This document shows, piece by piece, positions 1 to 7,296 of a DNA stretch of 16,239 bases (positions are counted from its first letter, which is position 1; each line of letters starts with the position of its first letter). The position numbers and the translations under genes were made by a program. Source of the DNA: Cyanobacteria bacterium HKST-UBA02 (GTDB lineage Bacteria; Cyanobacteriota; Vampirovibrionia; Obscuribacterales; Obscuribacteraceae); NCBI GenBank assembly GCA_020431945.1, contig JAGQHH010000275.1, forward strand, positions 1-16,239. The letters run 5' to 3'. The notes beneath the pieces are model-generated. The model was not told the origin of the DNA. It saw only the letters and a program-made list of their open reading frames with translations, and did not search any database.

Positions 1-14
1 AAAGGACAGGTGAG

Positions 15-35
15 GACTGGCACATTGTGCCAGTC
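15..35. terminator. Short perfect hairpin, possible terminator of a gene left of the window
   Basis: Two 9-nt arms, GACTGGCAC (15-23) and GTGCCAGTC (27-35), are perfect reverse complements around a 3-nt ATT loop. The stem extends weakly outward (G-T, A-T), and a short TTTACTGATTT follows. A factor-independent terminator for a rightward gene outside the window is possible, but the T-tract is poor. An operator is the alternative: CACATTGT from this dyad recurs at 52-59 inside a weaker dyad (GAAC/GTTC arms, 49-61). The rest of 1-150 holds nothing I can assign; no clear promoter for the gene at 151 is visible. Confidence 0.35.
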
Positions 36-150
36 TTTACTGATTTGGGAACACATTGTTCACAAACCATCGCTAGAATTCCTGATACTTACCAGCAAAT
101 CAAGATCTACCCGGTCCTTCCTTTCCCTTCAAACCCAGGGTTCTTGACCT

Positions 151-990
151 ATGTCACGTTTCGAATCTGCGTCGCAGAGCTATCAACCGTCGGAGGCCTC
201 AGCCTTGCAAGTCGGTGATTTTACTTCCGAGGCACCACAGCCGCAAAGTGACGCCCTGGCGGGCGATCGGCTGGCGCTTGGCGGGGGAGCCTCGAGCCCG
301 GAGCAGAACGATCAATCCGTCACCAGCGCAGGATTCGCTTCTGCCAGCGATCTTCTTTCCGGGATAGGAGGAGACCGTCCCAATGCCTCGGCGGGCGGAC
401 CCAATGCCGATATCGAGGACTCCGCCTACGAAGCCCAGGGAGTCGAGGACCGTAAATACGGCGAAAGGAGAGAGCAGGACGGCACTGTCTCGGTGCATGA
501 TAACGAGCAGAGCGAGACCCCGGAGAAAAAAGACGGCAACCAGGCAGTGATCGACAACGGCATGGACGGAGCCGATCACGGCAATGGCGTCCTCGAAGGA
601 GCAGCCGGAGACCAGAAAATCAAAGGCGAGAAGAGCCCGGGCGATAACCAGGAAGAAAAACAAGACGAGCACCGCCCGGATGTCGAAAATGTCAACGCCG
701 GCTCCAATCCTGAGGATGTGCACGAAAGTCAGAGGAGTATGCCGGACAGCCTGAGCTTCGATCCGCACACCGGCGAAGAGAGCGCCATGGCCAACAGTCT
801 TGCCGGACGCGACGCGGCTGCCAGCAGACAGCAGGGGGGCGACAGGAGCCTCGCCCGGGGATCCGCCGAGCAAGCCGCCAGGCAGATGACCAGCGACCGC
901 GGTCAGTCCCGGGCTGTAAAGGCCAGCCCCGCTCTGACAGCGTCTTTCGACCGCTATATCGATAAAGTGAAAGACACCCGTCAGGCTTGA
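151..990 (+). CDS. Low-complexity, highly hydrophilic disordered protein (279 aa), unknown function
   Basis: The 279-residue protein is dominated by Ser, Gly, Asp, Glu, Gln, Asn and Ala, with almost no hydrophobic runs. There is no signal peptide, membrane segment or recognisable domain, so it is probably intrinsically disordered. The middle (about 95-200) is strongly charged and rich in E/D/K/Q. The extreme C-terminus (about 258-275, ASFDRYIDKVKD) could form a short amphipathic helix. Only a weak Shine-Dalgarno candidate (CAGGG) lies before the ATG, so the start is uncertain. Its 3' end overlaps the convergent gene 981-1583 by 10 bp. A long opposite-strand reading frame exists (199-873), but its predicted protein is the Leu/Val/Ala-rich product expected from antisense of such codons, so I favour the plus strand. 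I do not recognise a family. Confidence 0.6.
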   Translation: MSRFESASQSYQPSEASALQVGDFTSEAPQPQSDALAGDRLALGGGASSPEQNDQSVTSAGFASASDLLSGIGGDRPNASAGGPNADIEDSAYEAQGVEDRKYGERREQDGTVSVHDNEQSETPEKKDGNQAVIDNGMDGADHGNGVLEGAAGDQKIKGEKSPGDNQEEKQDEHRPDVENVNAGSNPEDVHESQRSMPDSLSFDPHTGEESAMANSLAGRDAAASRQQGGDRSLARGSAEQAARQMTSDRGQSRAVKASPALTASFDRYIDKVKDTRQA

Positions 991-1583
991 TTCCGATCTC
1001 GACTCTGTTCCTGTTCGTTATTCTCTTCTTCGATATGACGCATGCTCTCGCGGATATCGATGTGGTAGCTCCAGGGCTTGCACCAGTAACGGTGGCTACC
1101 CATGATGATCAGAATCAGCTCGTCATTTTCTTTGCTCTCGACGAGATCGCACTTGTAGTGCGCTTCTTCATCTAAGGTCTCGAGAGCATCGAAGCCGTTC
1201 TCGCTGGCGAGATTGACCAGGAAATTCTCGGTCTCGAACTGCTCGAGCTTCTCATGCAGATGAAAGAAGAATCTCCAGGTGTCTCCGGTTTGCTGTCTTA
1301 TGATCCGGACAGTGGAGGGACGGCTGAGATTATGGGATTTCCAGAGCATTCTCGCCTGGTTCGTCAGGTTGGAGCGATGATCGCTGAAGAAAAAGAGAGT
1401 GCAGAAAGCGACGGTGCCGAAGAGCACCAGAGGAATGGTTATCTGCGGGGCGAAGAAGACCATGGGCGGAGTCAGGACCGCAAAAATGCCGAACAGAGCC
1501 CATTTGGGCCAGCTCGTTTCCTGGTAGCCGATCTCCTCGGGAAAGGTCGGCTTCGGCTTGCTTTTTTGTTCTTCAACCGGCAT
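981..1583 (-). CDS. Two-helix membrane protein with hydrophilic C-terminal domain (200 aa), unknown function
   Basis: The predicted protein has a short Lys/Pro-rich N-terminus. Two adjacent hydrophobic segments follow (about 28-46, ALFGIFAVLTPPMVFFA, and 49-67), joined by a tight turn, so both tails should lie on the same side. A cytoplasmic-looking domain of about 130 residues comes next and ends in an acidic, Glu/Asn/Gln-rich tail. I do not recognise the domain. The frame stays open upstream for 48 more codons, but those run through the promoter region. I chose the ATG giving MPVEEQ; it lacks a well-spaced Shine-Dalgarno (an AAGGAG sits 18 nt upstream), so the start is moderately uncertain. 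It is divergent from the DUF6745 gene across a 109-bp gap and overlaps the preceding convergent gene by 10 bp. Confidence 0.62.
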   Translation of the reverse strand: MPVEEQKSKPKPTFPEEIGYQETSWPKWALFGIFAVLTPPMVFFAPQITIPLVLFGTVAFCTLFFFSDHRSNLTNQARMLWKSHNLSRPSTVRIIRQQTGDTWRFFFHLHEKLEQFETENFLVNLASENGFDALETLDEEAHYKCDLVESKENDELILIIMGSHRYWCKPWSYHIDIRESMRHIEEENNEQEQSRDRNQA

Positions 1584-1611
1584 AGAAGAAATCTGCAATT
1601 GCTCCTTTTCT

Positions 1612-1617
1612 ATTCTA
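1612..1617 (-). promoter_or_regulatory. Possible -10 element for the gene at 1583
   Basis: On the minus strand TTTAGAAT carries TAGAAT (5/6 to TATAAT), 28 nt upstream of the chosen ATG. No -35 match lies at 16-18 bp. The 109-bp divergent gap also holds two GCAATTG copies and a TTGCAAT, which may be regulatory or chance. Confidence 0.3.
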
Positions 1618-1692
1618 AAGTATTGGGTAAATTCTTCTGTAGTCGCAATTGTAGTTGCAATCTGGCCGCCGAATGGCAAGAGGGACCGGGGC

Positions 1693-2907
1693 ATGACGAT
1701 GTCCGAGACGATCAAGGAGGCGCTCAAAGCGCATCATCTCAAGTGGCTCAAGATCGCCTCCAGCACCGAGCCCCTGGACCGCGACCTGGTCCGAAAAGCA
1801 ATCGATACCTCATATAAGATTACCGGACTCGAGCCGCCCGAGCTGATCGTTTTTCTCGATTCTCCCCTGGCGGGCTCCCTGGCTTCAGGGTTGATACGCT
1901 CGCGCCATAAAAGCGTGTTCTCCCGGGTGGTGGCCAAGCCCACCGATTTCATGACCAATCGTTTCTGGAAAAAAGTCCGGGATGCAGGAAGCGATGAATG
2001 GTGGGCGGAGGTCACCCAGGTTTTGAGGACCTACCAGCGCCAGTTCGCCATGCGAGTACAACAGCCCATCAACTGGGCGATATCATTTCAGCTCAACGCC
2101 AGCTCCAGGCGTTTTGGCGTTGGCATTCAGGAAGATCAGCAGGTCCTCTCTTACGACACGCTCAATACAATTTTCTCCCAGATCAAATCCCAGTTGCCGG
2201 TTGCCGATCACGGGGTTTTCGATCAGCTTCGCCGGGACGACTTCCAGGGTAGCGCCCTGGTCAACAGCGCTTCGGATCAGTCTCGCTGGTCCTGCTCTTT
2301 CGGCAGCCATGACCTGGAGCGCCTGGAGATGCTCGATTTCGCCAACAGCACCGGCATGAAGCTCGGCGATCTCAAAGGTCTGGTGCTCATGTCCAGGCGT
2401 TGCGGCTGGTGGTGGCCCTTCGAGCGTCTCTGTATAGTCACCGCCCGGCCGACGATTTTGAACACCGACGAGCGCGGCCGGCTGCATAACGACCTGGGAA
2501 CGGCCGTGGAGTATGGCGATGGCTTCTGTATCTATGCCAGGCACGGCGCTTTCGTGCCCAGCCGGGTGATCGACTTCGCCCGGAGCCCGAGCTATTTCGC
2601 CATCGATCACGAGCGCAATGTCACGGTGCGCAACCATATGATCGAGCTCTACGGCATGGACAAATATGTCCGGGACACCGGCGCCACCATGGTCCAGAAG
2701 GACGATTACGGCGCCCTCTTTCGCAAGGACATCGCCGGCCACGAGCCCCTGGTTCTGGTCAAGGTCAGGAACTCATCCCCGGAGCCGGACGGCACGTTCA
2801 AGGACTATTTCTTGCGGGTGCCTCCGGAGACCAGGACTGCCCGGGAAGGCATAGCCTGGACTTTCGGGTTGGACGCCCGGGAGTATCTACCCAAGATCGA
2901 GACCTGA
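1693..2907 (+). CDS. DUF6745 family protein (404 aa)
   Basis: The C-terminal half matches what I know of the DUF6745 family, which has no established biochemical function. Visible features are a Trp-rich stretch CGWWWPFERLC near 237-247, DERGRLH near 259-265, the YGDGFCIYARHG segment near 274-285, and a C-terminal block with PLVLVKVRNSSPEPDG and PPETRTAREGIAWTFGL. The N-terminal part contains the helical LDSPLAGSLA segment also typical of the family. There is no signal peptide or membrane segment, so it is probably cytosolic. The frame opens at 1558, but ATG 1693 is preceded by AGAGGGA at proper spacing, and a second ATG follows at 1699. The gene faces the membrane-protein gene across a shared 109-bp promoter region and ends 6 bp from the convergent kinase-like gene. 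Confidence 0.82.
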   Translation: MTMSETIKEALKAHHLKWLKIASSTEPLDRDLVRKAIDTSYKITGLEPPELIVFLDSPLAGSLASGLIRSRHKSVFSRVVAKPTDFMTNRFWKKVRDAGSDEWWAEVTQVLRTYQRQFAMRVQQPINWAISFQLNASSRRFGVGIQEDQQVLSYDTLNTIFSQIKSQLPVADHGVFDQLRRDDFQGSALVNSASDQSRWSCSFGSHDLERLEMLDFANSTGMKLGDLKGLVLMSRRCGWWWPFERLCIVTARPTILNTDERGRLHNDLGTAVEYGDGFCIYARHGAFVPSRVIDFARSPSYFAIDHERNVTVRNHMIELYGMDKYVRDTGATMVQKDDYGALFRKDIAGHEPLVLVKVRNSSPEPDGTFKDYFLRVPPETRTAREGIAWTFGLDAREYLPKIET

Positions 2908-2913
2908 GATCGA

Positions 2914-3630
2914 TCAGAAGTCGCGTTCGTAGGAGCCTGTACGGTCCTTCCAGCCCAGAACCTTGCGGGTGATGAAGAGATAGACCTGTCTGCCGGTCAT
3001 CTGCCAGATTCTCGTAGGCAGGGCCTTGGTGCCGAGAACCCGGGCCTCGGTGGCTGTGACGGCCATGTCCTTGCGTTTGTGCTTCAGTAGATGGCGCAGA
3101 TCTTCATGACAGAGAGCGAGAAAGAGCTTGTTGTGGCGGTTCTTGAAACAACGAGCGAGCTGGAAGTCGACCAGGACAGGTTTTTGCCCGTCGCTGCTCA
3201 CCAGCCAGTTGGCTTCTTTGGCCAGATCGTTGTGACAGACCCCCTGCTGTCTCAGGTCCCGGAGAAGCTTTTTGGCATCCTTATAGAAATCGGCGCTCAG
3301 CGGGCGCTCCTGCCGGTAAAGGACCTCTCCGTCGATGAAGGAGCGGACATGATAGTTGCCGTCGGCATAAAGAAGCTCAGGGATCTGCCCTCTGGCGGAA
3401 AGATCCTTAAGTCTGGCTAAGGCTGTCTTCTCATTGCCGGCAAGCAAGCAGGCAAAAGGTCTGATCCAGAAGGTCCTGGTGTAGAGGCGCCGGATAGCCG
3501 GTACTCTCTCTCCGTTATTGCGATAGAAGAAGCCCTGCTCGATCTGTCCGAAAGCGTCTCGCTTGAGGACGTTCTGGCATTCGAATCGGGTTTTTCCCGG
3601 GGCAATGCGTTCGGCTGCTATAGATTCCAT
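2914..3630 (-). CDS. RIO/Kdo-kinase-like protein kinase-fold phosphotransferase (238 aa)
   Basis: A small kinase fold is visible. The catalytic loop is CHNDLAKEANWLV (D135 as catalytic base, N141 for metal), followed by VLVDFQLA (D155 replacing the DFG Asp), as in RIO1-like and LPS-core (WaaP/Kdo) kinases. E67 in AGNEKTALARL is a good αC glutamate. The usual ATP-binding Lys before the RPxA segment reads Arg (PAIRRLY, R47/R48), which is odd. The length suits a minimal RIO-like kinase. The C-terminal ~60 residues are basic. No membrane segment is seen. The substrate is unknown. The ATG has no Shine-Dalgarno; an extended -10 lies immediately upstream. It shares the direction of the small exported-protein gene 97 bp upstream but seems to have its own promoter. 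Confidence 0.75.
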   Translation of the reverse strand: MESIAAERIAPGKTRFECQNVLKRDAFGQIEQGFFYRNNGERVPAIRRLYTRTFWIRPFACLLAGNEKTALARLKDLSARGQIPELLYADGNYHVRSFIDGEVLYRQERPLSADFYKDAKKLLRDLRQQGVCHNDLAKEANWLVSSDGQKPVLVDFQLARCFKNRHNKLFLALCHEDLRHLLKHKRKDMAVTATEARVLGTKALPTRIWQMTGRQVYLFITRKVLGWKDRTGSYERDF

Positions 3631-3637
3631 GAGGCAG

Positions 3638-3646
3638 ATTCTAGCA
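3638..3646 (-). promoter_or_regulatory. Extended -10 promoter element directly upstream of the kinase-like gene
   Basis: The minus strand reads TGCTAGAAT, an extended -10 (TGn plus TAGAAT, 5/6 to consensus), ending 7 nt before the ATG at 3630. Standard spacing puts the transcription start about 1 nt before the ATG, giving a leaderless mRNA. This fits the lack of a Shine-Dalgarno sequence (the 7 nt are CTGCCTC). No clear -35 is seen, which extended -10 promoters can tolerate. Confidence 0.5.
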
Positions 3647-3727
3647 CCTGATCGAAATAAATAGCGCTCATATGGAGGGAGCTTGCCGCTCTATTAATTA
3701 AGTTGCACTCAATTAAGAAAGTCCCGC

Positions 3728-4120
3728 TCAATCAGAGGTGAGGCTGAACGATTCAGGGCTGAAGGGGCGGTGGTAGAAGTTCTCGAAGGCATTGACCGTG
3801 CCCTTCTCGACACCCCGGGCAACGCCCATGGCGCCACCGATGACGGTGGCCGGCATGAGCACGAGAGAATTGGCCAGGGCGCAGGCGACGGTGCCGTCGT
3901 CTTTGCTCCAGGTGTCATTGAGGACGGAGACGATGTTCTCGGGTACCTCTTTCATGGTCGATACTGGAATACCGAAGGCCAGACCGCTAGCCAGAGCCGT
4001 CACCCGCATTGGAAACTTCACCGCTGCTTCGATGGCGGGCTCCGAATCGGCTGCCAGGGCGGGGGTCTGGGGGATGACACAGAGAGCCAGGGCGGCCAGG
4101 ATATATTTGTGCTTTCTCAT
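3728..4120 (-). CDS. Small exported protein (130 aa), unknown function
   Basis: There is a classical signal peptide: basic MRKHK, hydrophobic YILAALALCVI, and a likely signal peptidase I site after TPALA (about residue 23). The mature part of ~107 residues contains two Gly/Ala-rich mildly hydrophobic stretches (about 36-52 and 82-102) and a more polar C-terminus with NAFENFYHRPF. This resembles short exported proteins of the 'exosortase system-associated' or glycine-zipper kind, but I cannot assign a family. A good Shine-Dalgarno (GAGGA, 6 nt before the ATG) supports the start. It is divergent from pyrH across 202 bp and lies upstream of the kinase-like gene on the same strand. Confidence 0.68.
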   Translation of the reverse strand: MRKHKYILAALALCVIPQTPALAADSEPAIEAAVKFPMRVTALASGLAFGIPVSTMKEVPENIVSVLNDTWSKDDGTVACALANSLVLMPATVIGGAMGVARGVEKGTVNAFENFYHRPFSPESFSLTSD

Positions 4121-4259
4121 TGCTTTTCCTCGGTGGATTGCGGTAATGAGCAGATCCTATCGCCGGTTGATTCTGCGCCGATCGCACATGCAGCAGTTTC
4201 TGGATTGTTGGACGGGAATCGCAAGCATTGGATCTGATCTGTAACGGCTTCGAGGAAAA

Positions 4260-4291
4260 GTGACAGCGCCGGACCCGGGCGCGGTTAGAAT
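4260..4291 (+). promoter_or_regulatory. Weak candidate promoter for pyrH
   Basis: GTGACA (4260-4265) resembles a -35 and TAGAAT (4286-4291, 5/6) a -10, but the 20-bp spacer is too long for a standard sigma-70 promoter. The -10 alone would give a leader of about 25 nt before the ATG at 4323. The 202-bp gap upstream of pyrH holds no other feature I can support. Confidence 0.25.
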
Positions 4292-4322
4292 TTAGCCATT
4301 AGCGCATGACGAAAAGTCGGAA

Positions 4323-5045
4323 ATGCCGGAAACCCAATATCAGAGAGTCGTTATAAAGATCAGCGGTGAAGCCTTGCAGGGTGACAAGAGCTTCGGCCTC
4401 GACGATCGTGTTGCCATCTCTCTGGCTGATGAGATCAAACGGGCCCACGACCTGGGCGTTCAGATAGCCATAGTTCTCGGGGGCGGCAATATCTGCAACG
4501 GTCTCCTGGGTGCCGCCCTCAATATGGAGCAAGCCGCCTCGGACTATGTCGGCATGGTGGCCACGATCATGAACAGCCTGGTCCTGCAGGAGTGTTTGAG
4601 CAATAAGGGCATCGATACCAGGGTGCAGACCGCCATCGCCATGCCCCAGCTCGCCGAGCCTTATATAAGATTGCGTGCCGTCAGGCATCTGGAGAAAGGT
4701 CGAGTGCTGATTCTCGGTGGCGGTACCGGTAACCCGCATGTCACCACCGATAGTGCTGCCGCCCTGCGTGCCGCGGAGCTGAAAGCGGAATTGCTGATGA
4801 TGGGAAAAAATGGTGTCGACGGCGTTTACACCGACGATCCCAAACGAAACCCCAATGCCAGCTTGCTCTCGAAAATAAGTTTCGACGAGTTTCTCGCCAG
4901 GCGTCTGGAGGTCATCGATACGGCCGCCATATCGCTGTGCCAGACCAACCGTATCCCTATCTGTGTTTTCGACTGCCTGGGCAAAGGCAATATCAGAGAC
5001 ATCCTTCAGGGAAAGACCATCGGCACCCTTATTTCAAATAACTAG
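4323..5045 (+). CDS. pyrH: UMP kinase (uridylate kinase), divergent
   Basis: This amino-acid-kinase-fold enzyme phosphorylates UMP to UDP with ATP in pyrimidine nucleotide synthesis; it is cytosolic and usually hexameric. The full family length (240 aa) and motifs are visible: KISGEAL near K12, LGGGN at 52-56, SDYVGM around D74, RHLEKGRVLILGGGTGNP at 121-138, TTDSAAALRAAE, KNGVDGVYTDDPK at 162-174, and C-terminal GNIRDILQGKTIGTLI. Oddities: the nearly invariant GGGNxxRG reads GGGNICNG (Asn at residue 59 instead of Arg), and the usual TGNPFFTTD reads TGNPHVTTD. The gene is not beside tsf or frr, its common neighbours. It may be a second, specialised copy or a fast-evolving sole copy. Its stop codon directly abuts that of the convergent P450 gene. 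Confidence 0.93.
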   Translation: MPETQYQRVVIKISGEALQGDKSFGLDDRVAISLADEIKRAHDLGVQIAIVLGGGNICNGLLGAALNMEQAASDYVGMVATIMNSLVLQECLSNKGIDTRVQTAIAMPQLAEPYIRLRAVRHLEKGRVLILGGGTGNPHVTTDSAAALRAAELKAELLMMGKNGVDGVYTDDPKRNPNASLLSKISFDEFLARRLEVIDTAAISLCQTNRIPICVFDCLGKGNIRDILQGKTIGTLISNN

Positions 5046-6473
5046 CTAGCCGAGATTCACCATCTCATGGACATTGCCTGTCACCGGTACTTTGCTCTGG
5101 GCGAACTTGCCGTCCTGTTTCGTCAGCCGCATCGGGATTCCGTGCCTGGGCTGCAGGGTGACCAGGACCTTGCGCTCGATCAGCGAATTGGGCACCACTG
5201 TCAGGCGATAACGGCTCAGAATCGTAGAGAAAGTAATCTTCATGATTAGATAAGCGAGGGAGCCGCCGAGACAGGCATGAGCGCCGGCGCCGAAGGGTAG
5301 ATATTCGAAATTGTACGGCTTTACCGTCAGCCAGCGATCCGGATTGAAACGCTCCGGCTCGTCATAGATCTCGGGCGAAAGATGAGTCATATAGTGGCTG
5401 AATGCCACGGTGCTTCCCTTGGGCATCTCGTACTGATCGAGCTCGACATCTTTGCTCAAGACACGGTAGGCATAGACAGGGGGAGCGAAAAGACGCAGTC
5501 CTTCTTTCATCACCCGCTCGAGAACCGTGAGCTTCTCCAGGTCTTCATAAGCAGGAATCCTGCCGCCGAGCACTTCTTGCAAGTGCTCGTGGACCGAGGC
5601 CATGATCTCCGGATGCTGGGAGAGAAGGAAAAGAATCCATGACATGGAATTGGCGGTGGTCTCGTAGCTGGCGGCAAAGAGGAAGTTGACCTGACCGACC
5701 AGCTCGGCGTCGGTGAAGGGCTCGCTCTCGTCATCCCCGGCTCTCAAAAGAAGAGAGAGCACGTCATGATCCTTTTCGCTCAGGCTCTCTCGTTTTTGCT
5801 TGATCAGATCAAGCAGCCTGACTTCGACCCGCTCCGCCAGTTTGAGCATACGCTGGTAAGGAAAACCGGGCAGGTCCACCGGCATGAGCCGGGCTGGAAA
5901 AGAGATATTGACCGAGAACCATTCTTCCATGAGGTCCGCCACCGAAAGCGCGGTGGTGGGATCGGAAAGCCCCAGGAGCATCTTGATCGAGATCCGCTTG
6001 GTGAGCTGCGTGAGCTCTTTCCAGATGTCGATGACCTGACCGTCGCTCCACCGGTCCACCATCTCTTTGACCAGCTCAGCCACGGGCTCGTGGTAAGTAG
6101 GAACAGTCTTGTAATGGAAAGGCATGCTCACCAGGCGGCGCACCCGCTTGTGGGCTTCGCCGTTCATGCTCAGAAGACCGACTCCGATGCGGTTATTGGC
6201 GGACTCACGGGGTCCGGGCTGGGTGATGCCGGCATTGAGATAAGTGTCGGCTTCGCTGAGTATCTGCTGGTTGTAGCGCGGACCGAAAGCGAAGACCATG
6301 CCCCGGGGCACTTCTCTGACCAGGGCCGCGACGTCGCCATACTCGCGCCGGAGCATGAGCATATAGCCGATGGGGTCCCGCATGAAATTGATGAGGTTGC
6401 CTTTGGAGCCGAGGATCGGCACCGGAGCAGGCCCGGGAATGCTTCTTGCCGGCATCAGGACTTTCTGGGTCAT
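5046..6473 (-). CDS. Cytochrome P450 (475 aa)
   Basis: A haem-thiolate monooxygenase, soluble bacterial type (no N-terminal membrane anchor). All core motifs are present: I-helix AASYETT at 267-273 (AGxET-like, with Ser for the usual Gly), K-helix ExxR at E324-R327, FNPDRW at 376-381, and the haem loop FGAGAHACLG at 394-403 with C401 as the axial ligand. The N-terminal Pro-rich hinge (SIPGPAP) fits a full-length protein. I chose the ATG at 6473: the reading frame runs on upstream, but only as antisense-phase sequence within the SDR gene. This ATG overlaps the SDR stop (ATGA), implying translational coupling, with a GGAGG about 12 nt upstream. No ferredoxin or reductase gene is nearby. The C-terminus (about 450-475) extends beyond the last family block. 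The substrate is unknown; the SDR partner suggests hydroxylation plus alcohol/ketone interconversion. Confidence 0.93.
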   Translation of the reverse strand: MTQKVLMPARSIPGPAPVPILGSKGNLINFMRDPIGYMLMLRREYGDVAALVREVPRGMVFAFGPRYNQQILSEADTYLNAGITQPGPRESANNRIGVGLLSMNGEAHKRVRRLVSMPFHYKTVPTYHEPVAELVKEMVDRWSDGQVIDIWKELTQLTKRISIKMLLGLSDPTTALSVADLMEEWFSVNISFPARLMPVDLPGFPYQRMLKLAERVEVRLLDLIKQKRESLSEKDHDVLSLLLRAGDDESEPFTDAELVGQVNFLFAASYETTANSMSWILFLLSQHPEIMASVHEHLQEVLGGRIPAYEDLEKLTVLERVMKEGLRLFAPPVYAYRVLSKDVELDQYEMPKGSTVAFSHYMTHLSPEIYDEPERFNPDRWLTVKPYNFEYLPFGAGAHACLGGSLAYLIMKITFSTILSRYRLTVVPNSLIERKVLVTLQPRHGIPMRLTKQDGKFAQSKVPVTGNVHEMVNLG

Positions 6474-7231
6474 TGGGTCGTCCAGCCTCCGTCCACCACC
6501 ATGGCATGACCGGTCATGAAAGAAGCGTCTTCGGAGGAGAGGAAAAGCACCGCCGAGGCTACTTCTTCCGGCTCTCCCAGCCGGCCTACCGGCTCCAGGG
6601 CGAGGATGGTTGCTTCCAGCTGGGGGGCTGCCTTGACAACGTTCTCTACCATGGGGGTCTTGATCGGCCCGGGGCAGATTGCATTGATACGAATATTCTT
6701 CTTGGCATACTCCAGGGAAGCTGCCCGGGTGAGCCCGACAATGCCGTGCTTGCTGGCGGTATAGGCGGAGAGCCCGGCCAGCCCGACACAACCAGCCACC
6801 GAGGCGGTGTTGACGATGGAGCCCCCGCCGTTTGCCAGCATTGCCTTGAGCTCGTGCTTCATGCAGAGCCAGGTCCCTTTGAGATTGATGTCAATGATCT
6901 TCTGGAAATCTTTCTCGTCCAGATCCGCCGAGGGTATTCTGGTGCCTTCGATTCCGGCATTATTGTGGGCGCAGTCGAGCCTGCCGTAGGTCGCCAGAGC
7001 GCTTTCTACCAGACGCTCGACTTCTTGACCCGAGGAGATGTCGGTCTTGACGAAAAGGGCTTCCGCACCGAGATCTCTTGCCTGGCCTGCGGTTGCTTCG
7101 CCCTGCACACTGTCCAGATCGGCCAGAACCAGCCTGGCGCCCTCCCTGGCGAAGGCCAGGGCTGTCGCTTTGCCGATTCCCGAGGCAGCCCCGGTGACGA
7201 GGACTACTTTGTTTTGAAACTTTCCACCCAT
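6470..7231 (-). CDS. Short-chain dehydrogenase/reductase (SDR, classical type, 253 aa)
   Basis: A classical Rossmann-fold SDR of typical length. TGAASGIG (13-20) is the nucleotide loop, NNAG lies at 90-93, and the catalytic tetrad N116, S144, Y157, K161 is intact (YTASK). PGPIKTPM (187-194) and C-terminal VVDGGW are typical. D38 at the end of β2 (LVLADLD) predicts NAD(H) preference. It is a soluble oxidoreductase acting on an alcohol or carbonyl, with unknown substrate. It is the first gene of a two-gene unit: its TGA overlaps the P450 ATG by 4 nt. The ATG has no Shine-Dalgarno (the preceding 8 nt are CTCTTCTT), but a perfect TATAAT stands 8 nt upstream, so the message is probably leaderless. 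Confidence 0.93.
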   Translation of the reverse strand: MGGKFQNKVVLVTGAASGIGKATALAFAREGARLVLADLDSVQGEATAGQARDLGAEALFVKTDISSGQEVERLVESALATYGRLDCAHNNAGIEGTRIPSADLDEKDFQKIIDINLKGTWLCMKHELKAMLANGGGSIVNTASVAGCVGLAGLSAYTASKHGIVGLTRAASLEYAKKNIRINAICPGPIKTPMVENVVKAAPQLEATILALEPVGRLGEPEEVASAVLFLSSEDASFMTGHAMVVDGGWTTQ

Positions 7232-7239
7232 AAGAAGAG

Positions 7240-7245
7240 ATTATA
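7240..7245 (-). promoter_or_regulatory. Consensus -10 (TATAAT) of the SDR-P450 unit, leaderless start
   Basis: TATAAT on the minus strand ends 8 nt before the SDR ATG, so transcription should start about 2 nt before the start codon. No -35 match exists at 16-19 bp (TCCGAA at 17 bp). No Shine-Dalgarno fits in the leader. Confidence 0.55.
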
Positions 7246-7296
7246 GGCTGATGGACCGGGTCTTCGGATTACGTCACTCTTAACTGGACTGGTTAC

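Noticed and set aside
199..873. 224-residue minus-strand reading frame opposite the first gene
   Set aside because: Its product is Leu/Val/Ala-rich with no motif and mirrors the codon bias of the plus-strand gene; it has no good start site.
2083..2742. 219-residue minus-strand frame within the DUF6745 gene
   Set aside because: It lies antisense to a recognised family and has no Shine-Dalgarno or motif.
4306..4356. Small frame of 16 codons (MTKSRKC...) overlapping the pyrH start in another phase
   Set aside because: No Shine-Dalgarno and a biased basic composition; a regulatory upstream frame is possible but unsupported.
5766..6509. 247-residue plus-strand frame opposite the P450
   Set aside because: It is antisense to a strongly motif-supported P450 and carries no recognisable domain.
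6474..6791. N-terminal extension of the P450 frame into the SDR gene
   Set aside because: The extension is an off-frame read of the SDR coding sequence; the P450 ATG at 6473 forms an ATGA overlap and gives a normal P450 N-terminus.
6446..7246. 266-residue plus-strand frame opposite the SDR
   Set aside because: It is antisense to a gene with full SDR motifs and has no family features.
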